Shown piece by piece: positions 50,108 to 59,290 of a stretch of DNA of 64,000 bases (its first letter is position 1; every line of letters starts with the position of its first letter). The notes below the pieces were generated by a model. The model made no database searches, was not told the origin of the DNA, and saw only the letters and a program-made list of their open reading frames with translations. This stretch comes from an uncultured Verrucomicrobia subdivision 3 bacterium. Lineage in GTDB: Bacteria > Verrucomicrobiota > Verrucomicrobiia > Limisphaerales > UBA11358. The position numbers and the translations under genes were made by a program. Location: NCBI GenBank assembly GCA_903895255.1, contig CAITTG010000079.1, forward strand, positions 46,570-110,569, read 5' to 3'.

Positions 50108-50133
50108 GGCGGCGGGAAACCCTTCCCGCCGCC
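50108..50133. repeat. GC-rich perfect hairpin between repeat protein and prepilin-like genes
   Basis: An 11-bp perfect stem (GGCGGCGGGAA at 50108-50118 with 50123-50133, 4-base loop). The T tract (50135-50139) is on the plus strand side, opposite to the genes' direction, so it is not a standard terminator for them. It could attenuate read-through or protect an upstream mRNA 3' end. The equivalent spot in the other gene pair holds a true terminator (10727-10760). Confidence 0.6.
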
Positions 50134-50189
50134 GTTTTTATTGGCTGTCTTGGTGTGACCACACACCAGATACCGCTCGCTCTCTTGGC

Positions 50190-53100
50190 TTACTGGGCGA
50201 GACGATAGAACACGGAGCCCTTCGCCGGGTTCGGCGTGGTCGAGTAACTGTTGCCAGTGACTCCGCCCACATCCACCCAGTTGTTGCTTAAACCAACTGC
50301 GAGCGAATTGGTCTGGGCCTGGAGATGCAGACCCGAACCGGCCGGCCAGGACAGACTCAGGACCCCGCCGGAATAGGTGGCGGTGATGGGCACGCTCGTG
50401 GGCGACACCACGCTGGTTACTGTTACGGAACCATCCATGGCCAGGTTGTTGGCCACGCTAAAGCCCGTGGACTTGATTGTCAGCGCGCTGCCGCTGAGCG
50501 GCTGGCTGAAAAGGGTGAACTTGTCGCCCACCGCCAGGTTCGGGCCGAAGTTGGTCAACACCAGCGTGCCGCCGGTGCTGGTAATGGAGCCGTTAACCGT
50601 GAACGTGGTGTTGGACGGGGATAACGACTTGTTCAACGTAGCCACCAAGCCGCCTGCATTGATGTCGAGGCTCCCACCCACGACTAAATTACTGACCGAG
50701 CCGACCATGCCTGCGGAGAGTAGACCGCCGTCCAGATCCAGATCGCCACCCACCGAACTCTCATCCAGCACCAGCAAACCATTACTAACGGTGGTGGAGC
50801 CGGTGTACGTGTTCGCACCGGTCAGGATCGTGGTGCCGGAACCGAGTTGCACAAGGCTGCCCGAGCCGCTGATGAGATTGGTGCAGGTGTAGCTGCTCGC
50901 CAGGTTGAAATCGAGCTCGCTATTGTCGGTGATTGTCCCGGCACCCAAGGTGCCGCTGGTACCACCGTTCCCCACTTGCAATACTCCCGCACTGATCGTC
51001 GTCGGAGCTCCGGTTCCCAGATTGTAGTAGGTGTTGTTGCCGGTGAGCGTCACAGTGCCAGAGCCAGTGAGCGTCACGAAACCCTGGCCGACGATGTTGC
51101 CCGGGAGGGTGAAGTTATCCGGGCGGTTAAGGACCAGCGTGGCCGGCACGAAATCATTCGGCGCGGTGCCGAACTGGTTGTGGGGGTAGTCATTCGTCAG
51201 GAATACATTGCCAACAAATGCCCCCGCACCGGGCGTGCTGTTGTCGCCAAAGATGATGGAGCCGCCAATGATATAAGTCCCGCCGGTATAGGTATTGTTC
51301 CCTAGGAGCGTTACATCACCATTATTTCCATTGTTACAAGCCTTTGTCACTGAGCCGGAACCGACTATGTCAGCGTGAATAATGAACACTCCATTGTCCT
51401 GCCGGACCAAAAGCAGCGAGCCGTTGTTCGTTACTGCCGAACTGGCGAGCGCGCCCACGGGGCCGGAGCAAGCCTGTAAAGTGGCCCCCGGGTCAATCTC
51501 CGTCCAGCCGGTATAGCTGTTGTTACCGATGGCCTGTAACGTGCCTTTGCGCACAATCACGTTGCCACCTCCGGTAATCCCGGCACCGAACTGGCCATTA
51601 AGGCTCGCAGTGGAAGTGCTGTTGTAAATGAGCGTGCCGTTGTCCACGACAGCCGCGCCGTTGTTCAGCGTGCCACTGGCCCCCCCGTTGCCGATTTGCA
51701 ACGTGCCCGAGTTAATGGTGGTTGCGCCCGAATAGTTGTTGTTGCCGGGCAGAATGACCGTGGCACCGCCATCCACGGTTACCGCCCCGGTGCCAATGAT
51801 GGTGCCATTCGTCAGGGTGCTGGTGGTGTTGAAATCGAGCGTGCCATTGTCAATAATGTTACCGCTGCCGACCGAACCGCTCGCGCCGCCATTGCCGACC
51901 TGCAACGTTCCCGCAGCAATCGTCACCGTGCCGGAGTTCGTGTTGTTGCCAGTCAAAACCCAAGTCCCCGAACCGCCCTTGTCCAGCGCCGTGGCGCCGC
52001 CGTTGTCGCCGATCGTGGCATCCAGCTCATCACTGCCGTTACCCATCAAAGTCAGGGTGCGCGCACCAGCGCCATTCATGACGATTAACCCCGGGTTGTT
52101 CAGCGTCAAGGAACTGCCGGATTCGTCGTCGATTGCACCGTTGGCCGTGCCAAGGGTGAACAGGCGGTCGCTGGCCGCCGCTCCGACCGTGGCATTCAAT
52201 TGCAACGTCCCGCCATTCAGCACCAAGTTCGCCGCGCCATTCCCAGCCGAGCCGATGTCACTCGTGATCCCGCCGTTGGCCAGTGTGCCGATGCTTAAGG
52301 TGCCACCGCTGATGATCGTGGGACCTGTGTAAGTATTCACGCCGCCCGCCAGCGTCAGAATGCTGCTCCCGTTCTTGGTCAGGCCACCACTGCCGCCGAT
52401 GTAGCCGGCCCCGCTCGACGTGATGTTATATGGCTTCGTGCTGCTGTTGACGGTGGTGCTTGCCGGAAGCACCGTGGCGTTGAGGACGATATTGGTGTCG
52501 GCCGTGGTAATCGTGTCGTCAAACAGCGCGGTGCCGCCATTGGCGAAAATTTGCGAAACTCCGTTGACCTTCCAGTTGTTCGCGGTGGTGAGGTCCCAAT
52601 TGTTGTTGTTCAAGCCGCTCCAGACAAATGCCAGCGAGGTGATGTTCAGCTTGATCGTGTTGCCGTTGGTAACCAGGCTGCCGCCCGCGCCAGTCAGGGT
52701 TCCCAGGGTGACCGCCGGGGCGGCACCGCTGCCCCATGAAATTAATGGATACATTTGGCCAATCGTAAACGCACCGCTGTTGACGTTGATGGTAATCGGG
52801 CCCCCCGCCGTGACCGCACCCGAAACCGCAACCGCCGCCGTGGTGGTGCTGGTGACGTTGTTAAACTCCAAGGTCGCACTGGAGCTGGTTCCCACCGTCA
52901 GCGAGGACGGCGCGATTTGCGTGCCGCCTTGATTGACATCCAGCACCGTGCTGTTGGAGACAATGATGGCTCCCGTGCCAGCCGTGCCCTGCAAGACCAG
53001 CTTGCCCGCGCCAACGGCGGTCGTGCCGCTGTATGTATTCGCGCCAGCTAGTATGAGCGTGCCGGACCCGAGCTTGGTGAGCGCGCCGCCGCTGCTCGTC

Positions 53101-54299
53101 AGTGCATTCGTAAAGGTGACATTTTGACCGCCGGTGTTGATTGAGTACGCCTGGCCGGCCGCCGTGCTGAAGTTTGGCGAATAATCGAAGGTGTTCGCGA
53201 CGCTGAATTGCAGCGTGCCCCCATTAAAGAAAATCGTGCTGTTGATGCCAAGCGGACCGGTGCCACCGGCGTTTTGGGTGCCGTTCACCACCAACACGCC
53301 CCCGTTCGTCAGCACGATGCTGCCGGTCCAGTCACTTTGAGAGGAGGATAGCGTCAACGTGCCGGCGCTGACCACCAACTGGCCGGTGCCATCAAACGGC
53401 CCGGACCACGTTTGCGCGGCCGCGGCACCATATTGAAAGGTGGCGTTGTTGGTGACCCGTTGCGTGCCCAGTTCGGAGGCGGTGCCCGTCAGCACCAACC
53501 GGCCACCCTCGATGTCAATTGGGCTGCCGATGCCATTCACGCCCGCCGCCCCGGCAATGGAATTAGGGTTCCAAAACATGTTGCCCGAACCTCTTTTTAT
53601 CAGGAAAACATTGTTATTGCCGGCGTTGGCGCAATTAAGGGCGTTGTTGACGATCCAATCTCCTGTGCCATCAATCTGGATTGCGTGCGGGTTGCCGCCG
53701 CCTGATTGGTATCTCACGTTCGGATTGATCGTGGCCGCATTCGCCGAGTTGTTCAAATTGGTGTGGACTGGGATGGGGTTCCCCGACGAGGAGGGGCGCA
53801 AAATAATATTCAGCACATTGGCGGATCCATCTCCCAAAGAACAGGCTCCCGCGCCATTGTCGATCGTCGTCGCATTCAGGGCGATATTTGCCGACCCTCC
53901 AGAAATGAGGGACCTGAGGTTCCACGAACCGGTATGACCCGCCGCAATGTAGAAACTCACCCCCGGAGTGCCGTTGTTAAAGTTGCCGTTGGGCGACGCG
54001 GCGGTTAAGAACAGATTTCCCGGAACGGTGCTGTCCCATTGACATATGTCTCCGTTGGCTGAATTGGGCGACGCACCGCTCAACCAGTTGGTGGCCGCGC
54101 CGATGGCGGTGCCCGTGCCATCGCCGCCGGTCCAGATTTGGGTCGTCTGGCCATAAGCGCCCGTCGCGGCGGCAACCGTCATGGCGGCGATTGCCACGGC
54201 CATTTTCAGGGTCAAATGGAGCAAGGTTTGTTTGCCAGACGCCTTGCAGGCTGTTGCCGGCGGCACCGGCAAGGCAGGATTACTGATTATGGGGTTCAT
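50190..54299 (-). CDS. Large secreted autotransporter-associated beta-strand repeat protein
   Basis: 1,369 residues. A signal peptide with a long n-region (hydrophobic MAVAIAAMTVAAATGAYG) leads to a Gly/Asn/Thr/Ser-rich beta-helix-like protein. Repeats are clear, such as LTKLGSGTLILAGANTYSGT, TTAVGAGKLVLQGTAG and several GTLQVGNGGASG steps. A Trp-rich module (IWTGGDGTGTAIGAATNWL) starts the mature part and recurs as FVWSGLNNNNWDLTTANNW near residue 560. There is no autotransporter barrel. The last ~60 residues (LSLSWPAGSGLHLQAQTNSL, ending VFYRLAQ) match the C-terminal module of the 2,022-residue protein. Site E lies 117 bases upstream of the ATG, which ties this protein to the xylan locus; it may bind plant cell walls (inference). 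Confidence 0.88.
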   Translation of the reverse strand: MNPIISNPALPVPPATACKASGKQTLLHLTLKMAVAIAAMTVAAATGAYGQTTQIWTGGDGTGTAIGAATNWLSGASPNSANGDICQWDSTVPGNLFLTAASPNGNFNNGTPGVSFYIAAGHTGSWNLRSLISGGSANIALNATTIDNGAGACSLGDGSANVLNIILRPSSSGNPIPVHTNLNNSANAATINPNVRYQSGGGNPHAIQIDGTGDWIVNNALNCANAGNNNVFLIKRGSGNMFWNPNSIAGAAGVNGIGSPIDIEGGRLVLTGTASELGTQRVTNNATFQYGAAAAQTWSGPFDGTGQLVVSAGTLTLSSSQSDWTGSIVLTNGGVLVVNGTQNAGGTGPLGINSTIFFNGGTLQFSVANTFDYSPNFSTAAGQAYSINTGGQNVTFTNALTSSGGALTKLGSGTLILAGANTYSGTTAVGAGKLVLQGTAGTGAIIVSNSTVLDVNQGGTQIAPSSLTVGTSSSATLEFNNVTSTTTAAVAVSGAVTAGGPITINVNSGAFTIGQMYPLISWGSGAAPAVTLGTLTGAGGSLVTNGNTIKLNITSLAFVWSGLNNNNWDLTTANNWKVNGVSQIFANGGTALFDDTITTADTNIVLNATVLPASTTVNSSTKPYNITSSGAGYIGGSGGLTKNGSSILTLAGGVNTYTGPTIISGGTLSIGTLANGGITSDIGSAGNGAANLVLNGGTLQLNATVGAAASDRLFTLGTANGAIDDESGSSLTLNNPGLIVMNGAGARTLTLMGNGSDELDATIGDNGGATALDKGGSGTWVLTGNNTNSGTVTIAAGTLQVGNGGASGSVGSGNIIDNGTLDFNTTSTLTNGTIIGTGAVTVDGGATVILPGNNNYSGATTINSGTLQIGNGGASGTLNNGAAVVDNGTLIYNSTSTASLNGQFGAGITGGGNVIVRKGTLQAIGNNSYTGWTEIDPGATLQACSGPVGALASSAVTNNGSLLLVRQDNGVFIIHADIVGSGSVTKACNNGNNGDVTLLGNNTYTGGTYIIGGSIIFGDNSTPGAGAFVGNVFLTNDYPHNQFGTAPNDFVPATLVLNRPDNFTLPGNIVGQGFVTLTGSGTVTLTGNNTYYNLGTGAPTTISAGVLQVGNGGTSGTLGAGTITDNSELDFNLASSYTCTNLISGSGSLVQLGSGTTILTGANTYTGSTTVSNGLLVLDESSVGGDLDLDGGLLSAGMVGSVSNLVVGGSLDINAGGLVATLNKSLSPSNTTFTVNGSITSTGGTLVLTNFGPNLAVGDKFTLFSQPLSGSALTIKSTGFSVANNLAMDGSVTVTSVVSPTSVPITATYSGGVLSLSWPAGSGLHLQAQTNSLAVGLSNNWVDVGGVTGNSYSTTPNPAKGSVFYRLAQ

Positions 54300-54415
54300 T
54301 ATTATTTATGGTCTAGGTTGATGGTTGACTACAGCTTTTGACCGGAGGCTTGCGCCATTTGGTTCAGTATTGGTCGGGTTCTTCAACACACTGCCAAACC
54401 CTGGTGCCAGTTGCC

Positions 54416-54433
54416 ATATGACGTATGTCATAT
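54416..54433. promoter_or_regulatory. Inverted repeat site E between repeat protein and esterase
   Basis: ATATGAC, spacer GTAT, then GTCATAT, a perfect 14/14 arm match. It lies in the 294-base gap between two divergent genes, 117 bases from the repeat-protein ATG and 161 from the esterase ATG. Nothing else is recognised in the gap. Confidence 0.75.
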
Positions 54434-54593
54434 TTTGCCGTGTAAGTGGCGTGACCCTGGAATTTCTGGCTTCGGCGGTTTGGATTTCTGCGTTAACCAG
54501 GCAAGTGCGAGTTTGGTCCGGCTCAGTCCAATTGAATAATGGTGAATCCAACCTTGGCTCCTTGAATAAATAATGATACTTTTGAAGGCCTCC

Positions 54594-55445
54594 ATGAAAA
54601 AAAACATCCTGCTTCTGGCCCTTTTGGCCTTGCTGCCAGCTGCCTTTGCCGCCGAATTAACCACCAATATCGAATATGGCGTGGCGGGCACCAACCACTT
54701 GTTCCTGGATGCCAGTGTGCCCGCGGGCACTGGGCCGTTTCCCGTGGGCATTGTCGTCCATGGTGGTGGCTGGGCCTCGGGTGACAAAGAGCATGATGTG
54801 GCCCCGATGGAGATCCCGCTCACTGCGGCGGGATTTACTTGGTTTTCCATTGATTACCGCCTCGCCCCCACCCATCGTTGGCCGGCGGGGTTTGAAGATG
54901 TGCAGACTGCCATCCGCTGGGTTAAAGCCCATGCTGCGCAGTACAAGGGCGATCCGCAGCGGATCGCCCTGTGCGGTTATTCCGCGGGCGGTCATTTGGT
55001 ATGCCTCGCCGCCACCCAGGCCCAACCGGACACCCGGGTGCAGGCCGTGCTCGGCTATGCCCCGCCCACGGACATGGTCGCCGACAATGAACGCCGCCAC
55101 GGTCTCAGCAAGTCGCTCCAACTCCTGTTCGATCTGCCGCCTGAGCTAACGCCCACCGCCCGCCAGACCCTGGCCGGCATTTCTCCCATTGAATTCGTCA
55201 AACCTGGCCTGCCCCCGTTTCTGCTCATTGCCGGCACGGCGGACAAAACCGTGCTCTACTCCCAGTCCGTAAATTTTCAAGCCCGGCTCCGGGCCTGCGG
55301 TGTGCCCTGCGATTTGCTCACCATTACCAACGCCCAGCATCGCATCATGGACTGGCACACCTTTGACCCCCATTTTGAGCAGACCATCCAGGCTTGGTTG
55401 GTGAAGACTCTGGGAAGCGCCAGCGGTTCGTCCAATGGCAGGTAA
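54594..55445 (+). CDS. Secreted alpha/beta-hydrolase esterase (BD-FAE/HSL-like)
   Basis: 283 residues from ATG 54594, with AAGG six bases upstream, giving a signal peptide (MKKNILLLALLALLPAAFA, cleavage before AELTT). Oxyanion motif VVHGGGWASGD, FSIDYRLAPTHRWPAGFEDV, nucleophile Ser in CGYSAGGHL, acid Asp in GTADKTV and His in NAQHRIMDW, so the triad is intact. This layout is shared by hormone-sensitive-lipase-like and bacterial feruloyl/acetyl-xylan esterases. It is divergent from the repeat-protein gene, with site E between, and is the right-hand end of the putative xylan regulon. Confidence 0.88.
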   Translation: MKKNILLLALLALLPAAFAAELTTNIEYGVAGTNHLFLDASVPAGTGPFPVGIVVHGGGWASGDKEHDVAPMEIPLTAAGFTWFSIDYRLAPTHRWPAGFEDVQTAIRWVKAHAAQYKGDPQRIALCGYSAGGHLVCLAATQAQPDTRVQAVLGYAPPTDMVADNERRHGLSKSLQLLFDLPPELTPTARQTLAGISPIEFVKPGLPPFLLIAGTADKTVLYSQSVNFQARLRACGVPCDLLTITNAQHRIMDWHTFDPHFEQTIQAWLVKTLGSASGSSNGR

Positions 55446-55600
55446 ACCGTAAATAGTTCACGTCCCATCGCAACCCGCCACCCAGTGGGCTGGCAATCGG
55501 CGGGCCCGTCCTCGGCATCCCGCTGCCTGCCGTCCACGTAAATCCTGCTCGCCGCCCAGCGGGCAAATCGCTAAGGTTGGCATGGTCACAGTTATTAAAT

Positions 55601-56563
55601 ATGAAAGCTATTCGCGTTGCTGAATTCGGGGATCCCGGGGTTTTGAAAGTGGTGGAAGTCCCCACGCCATTCCCCGGCCCCGGCCAGGTGCTCGTGCGGC
55701 TCCACGCCATCGGCGTGAATCCTGTGGAAACTTACATTCGCTCCGGCAATTACGCGCGCAAACCGGAGTTGCCCTACACTCCCGGCAGTGACGGTGCCGG
55801 CGTGATTGACGCGGTCGGTGCGGGCGTGAACACCTTCAAGCCGGGTGAGCGCGTCTACACGGCCGGCACGGTGACGGGCAGCTATGCCGAATTCACCGTC
55901 TGCAACGTCGGCCAGGTCTTCCACCTGCCTGGCTCGGTGAGTTTCGCCCAAGGTGCCGCCGTGGGCATACCCTATGCCACCGCGTATCGGGCGCTGTTTC
56001 AGCGGGGCCAGGCCCAACCGGGCGAAACCGTCCTCGTCCATGGCGCCAGCGGCGGTGTCGGCATCGCCGCCGTGCAACTCGCCCGCGCCCACGGTCTGCG
56101 GGTCTTCGGCACCGCCAGCACGGAAAAGGGCCGTTTGCTGGTCTTGAACGAGGGGGCCCAGCATGTGTTCGACCATAAGCAGCACAAGTATTTTGAAAAG
56201 ATGTTTGAGGCGAACGGCCGCCGCGGGGTGGACCTCATCCTGGAAATGCTCGCGCACGTCAACCTCGCCATGGATTTGTCGTTCCTCGCCCCCCGCGGCC
56301 GCGTCGTGGTCATCGGCAGCCGGGGGAAAATCGAAATCGAACCCCGCGACCTGATGAGCCGCGACACCGATATTCGCGGCATGGTGCTCTTCAACACGCC
56401 CCCGGTGGAAATGGCCCAGATCCACGCCGCCCTGGGCACTGGGCTGGCGGACGGCACTCTGCGGCCGGTCATCGACCAGGAATTTCCCCTCGCCCGCGCC
56501 CCTTACGCCCATGGCGCCCTCATGGATGGCGGCGCGGCCGGCAAGATCGTGATCATCCCCTAA
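55601..56563 (+). CDS. NADPH:quinone reductase (zeta-crystallin type)
   Basis: 320 residues from ATG 55601. Medium-chain dehydrogenase/reductase of the QOR type: MKAIRVAEFGDPGVLKVVEV, GVNPVETYIRSGNY, YTPGSDGAGVI, GIPYATAYRALFQRG, nucleotide-binding VHGASGGVGIAAVQLA and a C-terminal GALMDGGAAGKIVI. The zinc ligands of alcohol dehydrogenases are absent, as expected for zeta-crystallin-like reductases. It reduces quinones or enones with NADPH in the cytosol. A 155-base gap separates it from the esterase, and it has no obvious link to the xylan genes. Confidence 0.93.
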   Translation: MKAIRVAEFGDPGVLKVVEVPTPFPGPGQVLVRLHAIGVNPVETYIRSGNYARKPELPYTPGSDGAGVIDAVGAGVNTFKPGERVYTAGTVTGSYAEFTVCNVGQVFHLPGSVSFAQGAAVGIPYATAYRALFQRGQAQPGETVLVHGASGGVGIAAVQLARAHGLRVFGTASTEKGRLLVLNEGAQHVFDHKQHKYFEKMFEANGRRGVDLILEMLAHVNLAMDLSFLAPRGRVVVIGSRGKIEIEPRDLMSRDTDIRGMVLFNTPPVEMAQIHAALGTGLADGTLRPVIDQEFPLARAPYAHGALMDGGAAGKIVIIP

Positions 56564-56746
56564 AAAGCCTGCCAAGCATATCTTGTTTTACACCGGACAA
56601 CCCGCGGTGTGGAATTAATTCAACCCTGCTTTGACATCGCTGGTGGTTTGGCGTTTGTTGTCAGTGGCCGGGTTGCAACCGTTCCGTCTCGCCTCGTTTT
56701 GAGCCGCCGAGCCAGCGTTTCCATTTCCCGCCAGCCATTTTAAACC

Positions 56747-58693
56747 ATGAGTAAAACTGTATTATTAACCAGTGTCTGCCGGCCCTTCGGTCCGGAGCAG
56801 GGGGATGCCCCGTCGGTCGGCTATGAGCTGCTGTTTCGTCAGGTGACGCGCGCCCAGGGCATTTTCAGCCCGCGAACGGTGAACGTCCAATTTGGCCTCG
56901 AATACATCGCCGAAAATTTGGATGTCCCCACGGTGGTGCTCCAATATCCTTCCGAGCGCGAGTTGATTAAGGAGCTTAAAAAGGGCTACGACTACGTGGG
57001 CATCAGCTTCATCATGGCGCTCATGCACAAGATGAAGGAAGCGGTTGCCCTCATCCGCAAGTACTCGCCCAAGAGCCAGATTGTGCTCGGCGGCTACGGC
57101 ACCATCCTGAAGGATGACGTCCTGAAGCCCTATGCCGACCATATCTGTCGCGGCGAGGGCGTGGCGTTTTTCCGCGCCTTGCTCAACGAGCCGGAAATTC
57201 CCATGCCCTACAAGCATCCCTTGATCGTGAGCTGGCTGAAAGTTTTCGGCATGCGCGTTTCGGGCACCGGGAAAATCTTTGGCGGCCTGGGCTGTCCCAA
57301 TGGCTGTGATTTTTGCTGCACCTCCCATTTCTTCAAACGCCAGCATGTCCGGCTGCTGCCGACCGGCCGTGACATCTACAACGTCGTCGAACGTTACTTT
57401 GACCTCGATCCGAGCCTGGTGTTTCTGATCATTGACGAGGATTTTCTGCTCAATAAGAAGCGGGCCATGGAATTCCGCGACTGCGTTCTCCAAGGCGGCA
57501 AGCAGCCGTCCATCTTCGCGTTCTCCAGCATCAAAGCCATCAGCCAGTACACCGTTGAGGAAATTCTGGAGATGGGCATCGACGGCTTCTGGGTCGGCTA
57601 CGAGGGCACCCGCTCGGGCTACGCCAAGCAGCAAGGCCGCCCGGTGCCGGAGATTCTCACCGAGTTTCGGGAGCACGGCATCACCATTCTCACCTCCATG
57701 ATCGTGGGCTTCGACTATCAAACCCCGGCAGTGGTCGCGCAGGAACTCGACGGACTCATGAAGCTCAAGCCCTCGCTCGGCCAGTATCTCATCTATGGCC
57801 CCGTGCCCGGCACGCCGTTTTTCGAGCGGGTCATCAAGGACAATCTGCTGCAGGACATTTACACCACCGAGCAGGATTTGTTTTATCGCCGCGCGGATGG
57901 GTTCACCACCATGATCAAGCATCCCACGCTCTCGCCCCGGCAAATCGAGGACATCCAGCGCTGGTGTTTCGACCAGGATTACCAGCGGCTCGGACCGAGC
58001 ATTTACCGCGTGCTGGAAACGCGCTTCCTCGGTTACCTCAAGTTGAAGGATTCGCCGAACCCCGTATTGCGCCGCAAAGCCGCGTATTTCGCCAGCGAAC
58101 TGCGGTTTGCCTATCCGGTGTTTCTCGCCGGGCGGCTGTTTGGACCGAATGCGACCATCCGGAAATGGATTGGGGATTTGGAACGTAACCTCCACCGGGA
58201 ACTAGGCCGCCCCAGCTTCGCCGAACGCTTCAAGTCCGTCATGGCGGTGGGCGCGGCCATGGTGACGTGGTTCACGCTGAAGTTTGATTATTTTCAACAC
58301 CCCAAAATGCAGCGCACGGCCTACCGCTGGCCCGAGAAAAGCTGGAGCGCCTTTGGCTTGTGGGAGGAATTTCAAGCCAAGGTGGCCAGTCCGAATTTCT
58401 CCGTGCAAGTCGAACTGCAGCACGCCAAAAAGCAAGTGTGGATGCGCCTGGAAGGCGTGCTTTCCACGGCTGATGCCGAACGCCTGGCGCACACTCTGCG
58501 CGATTCCCTTTCCCGCAATAAAAACCGGCTGGTGCTGGATCTGCACAAACTGCATTGGGACAAGGTCGGCGATCTCAGCCCCTTGCGCGAAAAACTGGCC
58601 GCCTATGGCGACCGCGTCCGCGTCGTGCTGCCCAAATTATCCGCGGCTCATCCCGAACTGTTGCTGATCGCCGGGATGTTTCACCACTACTGA
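56747..58693 (+). CDS. B12-binding-type radical SAM protein with C-terminal STAS-like segment
   Basis: 648 residues. Residues ~45-150 look like a cobalamin-binding Rossmann domain (YDYVGISFIMALMHKMKEAV, QIVLGGYGTIL) without an obvious DxHxxG cobalamin-ligand motif. The radical SAM barrel follows, with the cluster motif CPNGCDFC (Cys183, 187, 190) and downstream LIIDEDFLLNKKRA, MGIDGFWVGYEGTRS, LTSMIVGFDYQTP and LIYGPVPGTPFFERV. After a helical region, residues ~545-648 resemble an STAS domain (QVWMRLEGVLSTADAERLAH, RLVLDLHKLHWDKVGDLSPL). The family includes hopanoid/lipid-modifying enzymes; substrate here is unknown. It is transcribed alone. Confidence 0.85.
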   Translation: MSKTVLLTSVCRPFGPEQGDAPSVGYELLFRQVTRAQGIFSPRTVNVQFGLEYIAENLDVPTVVLQYPSERELIKELKKGYDYVGISFIMALMHKMKEAVALIRKYSPKSQIVLGGYGTILKDDVLKPYADHICRGEGVAFFRALLNEPEIPMPYKHPLIVSWLKVFGMRVSGTGKIFGGLGCPNGCDFCCTSHFFKRQHVRLLPTGRDIYNVVERYFDLDPSLVFLIIDEDFLLNKKRAMEFRDCVLQGGKQPSIFAFSSIKAISQYTVEEILEMGIDGFWVGYEGTRSGYAKQQGRPVPEILTEFREHGITILTSMIVGFDYQTPAVVAQELDGLMKLKPSLGQYLIYGPVPGTPFFERVIKDNLLQDIYTTEQDLFYRRADGFTTMIKHPTLSPRQIEDIQRWCFDQDYQRLGPSIYRVLETRFLGYLKLKDSPNPVLRRKAAYFASELRFAYPVFLAGRLFGPNATIRKWIGDLERNLHRELGRPSFAERFKSVMAVGAAMVTWFTLKFDYFQHPKMQRTAYRWPEKSWSAFGLWEEFQAKVASPNFSVQVELQHAKKQVWMRLEGVLSTADAERLAHTLRDSLSRNKNRLVLDLHKLHWDKVGDLSPLREKLAAYGDRVRVVLPKLSAAHPELLLIAGMFHHY

Positions 58694-58707
58694 ACTGCCA
58701 CCCGGTA

Positions 58708-59163
58708 TTACACCTCCCCGAACGTGAGCGCCACGTTTTCCGGTTGCGTTTTGCCCACTGCCAGGAAGGCCGGGCTTTTGACCACAAAATATTCGAACCC
58801 CGCGAGTTCATCCGGGCTGGCGCACCATTTCGAGCCGGGCTTCAAGGCCTCCAGTTCGGGGGCCGGGGGGAAGTAGCAGGTCAGGGAGAGTTGGGTCATA
58901 TTCTCGCCATCCTGGCCCTCGCCATCGATCAACTGCCGGGTCAGGTTGAATTCAAAATAGCGGCCCTGCTGGCCCCATTCGTGAACCCCCCATTGGAACA
59001 GCAGCATGTCCCCGTCCGCCTGCAAATCACAGCCTTCCGCCCGCTCCTGCTGATAGAAATCCAGCATCAGCCGCACCGCGTCAATCGGCTTGAATTCCGA
59101 CACCACCGCGCCGGCCTCGTCCACAAATCGTTCAAACTCCTCTTTGGCTTCTTTCGTTTTCAT
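58708..59163 (-). CDS. Conserved-looking hypothetical protein
   Basis: 151 residues, cytosolic, acidic, not recognised. It starts with an amphipathic helix (KTKEAKEEFERFVDEAGAVV), then alternating beta and loop segments rich in aromatic residues (MLLFQWGVHEWGQQGRYFEF, NLTRQLI, SLTCYFPP, GFEYFVVKSPAFLAV). The composition and normal codon use suggest a real gene. It converges with the radical SAM gene (14-base gap) and lies after the ABC-F gene on the same strand, 127 bases away. No function can be offered. Confidence 0.7.
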   Translation of the reverse strand: MKTKEAKEEFERFVDEAGAVVSEFKPIDAVRLMLDFYQQERAEGCDLQADGDMLLFQWGVHEWGQQGRYFEFNLTRQLIDGEGQDGENMTQLSLTCYFPPAPELEALKPGSKWCASPDELAGFEYFVVKSPAFLAVGKTQPENVALTFGEV

Positions 59164-59290
59164 TTGTTAAATATTTTCCACCCGCTGGCCGGTGGATTTC
59201 AAGGTTGGGAAGGTTACAAGATGGTGACAAGCGGATGGGGCCGCTCCCCCGGAAATATCACCCGGTAAAATGGCTCCGCGCATTTTAAAT

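Noticed and set aside
50108..50139. Intrinsic terminator for the minus-strand repeat protein gene
   Set aside because: The hairpin is strong but the T tract is on the wrong side for minus-strand transcripts; kept only as a hairpin.
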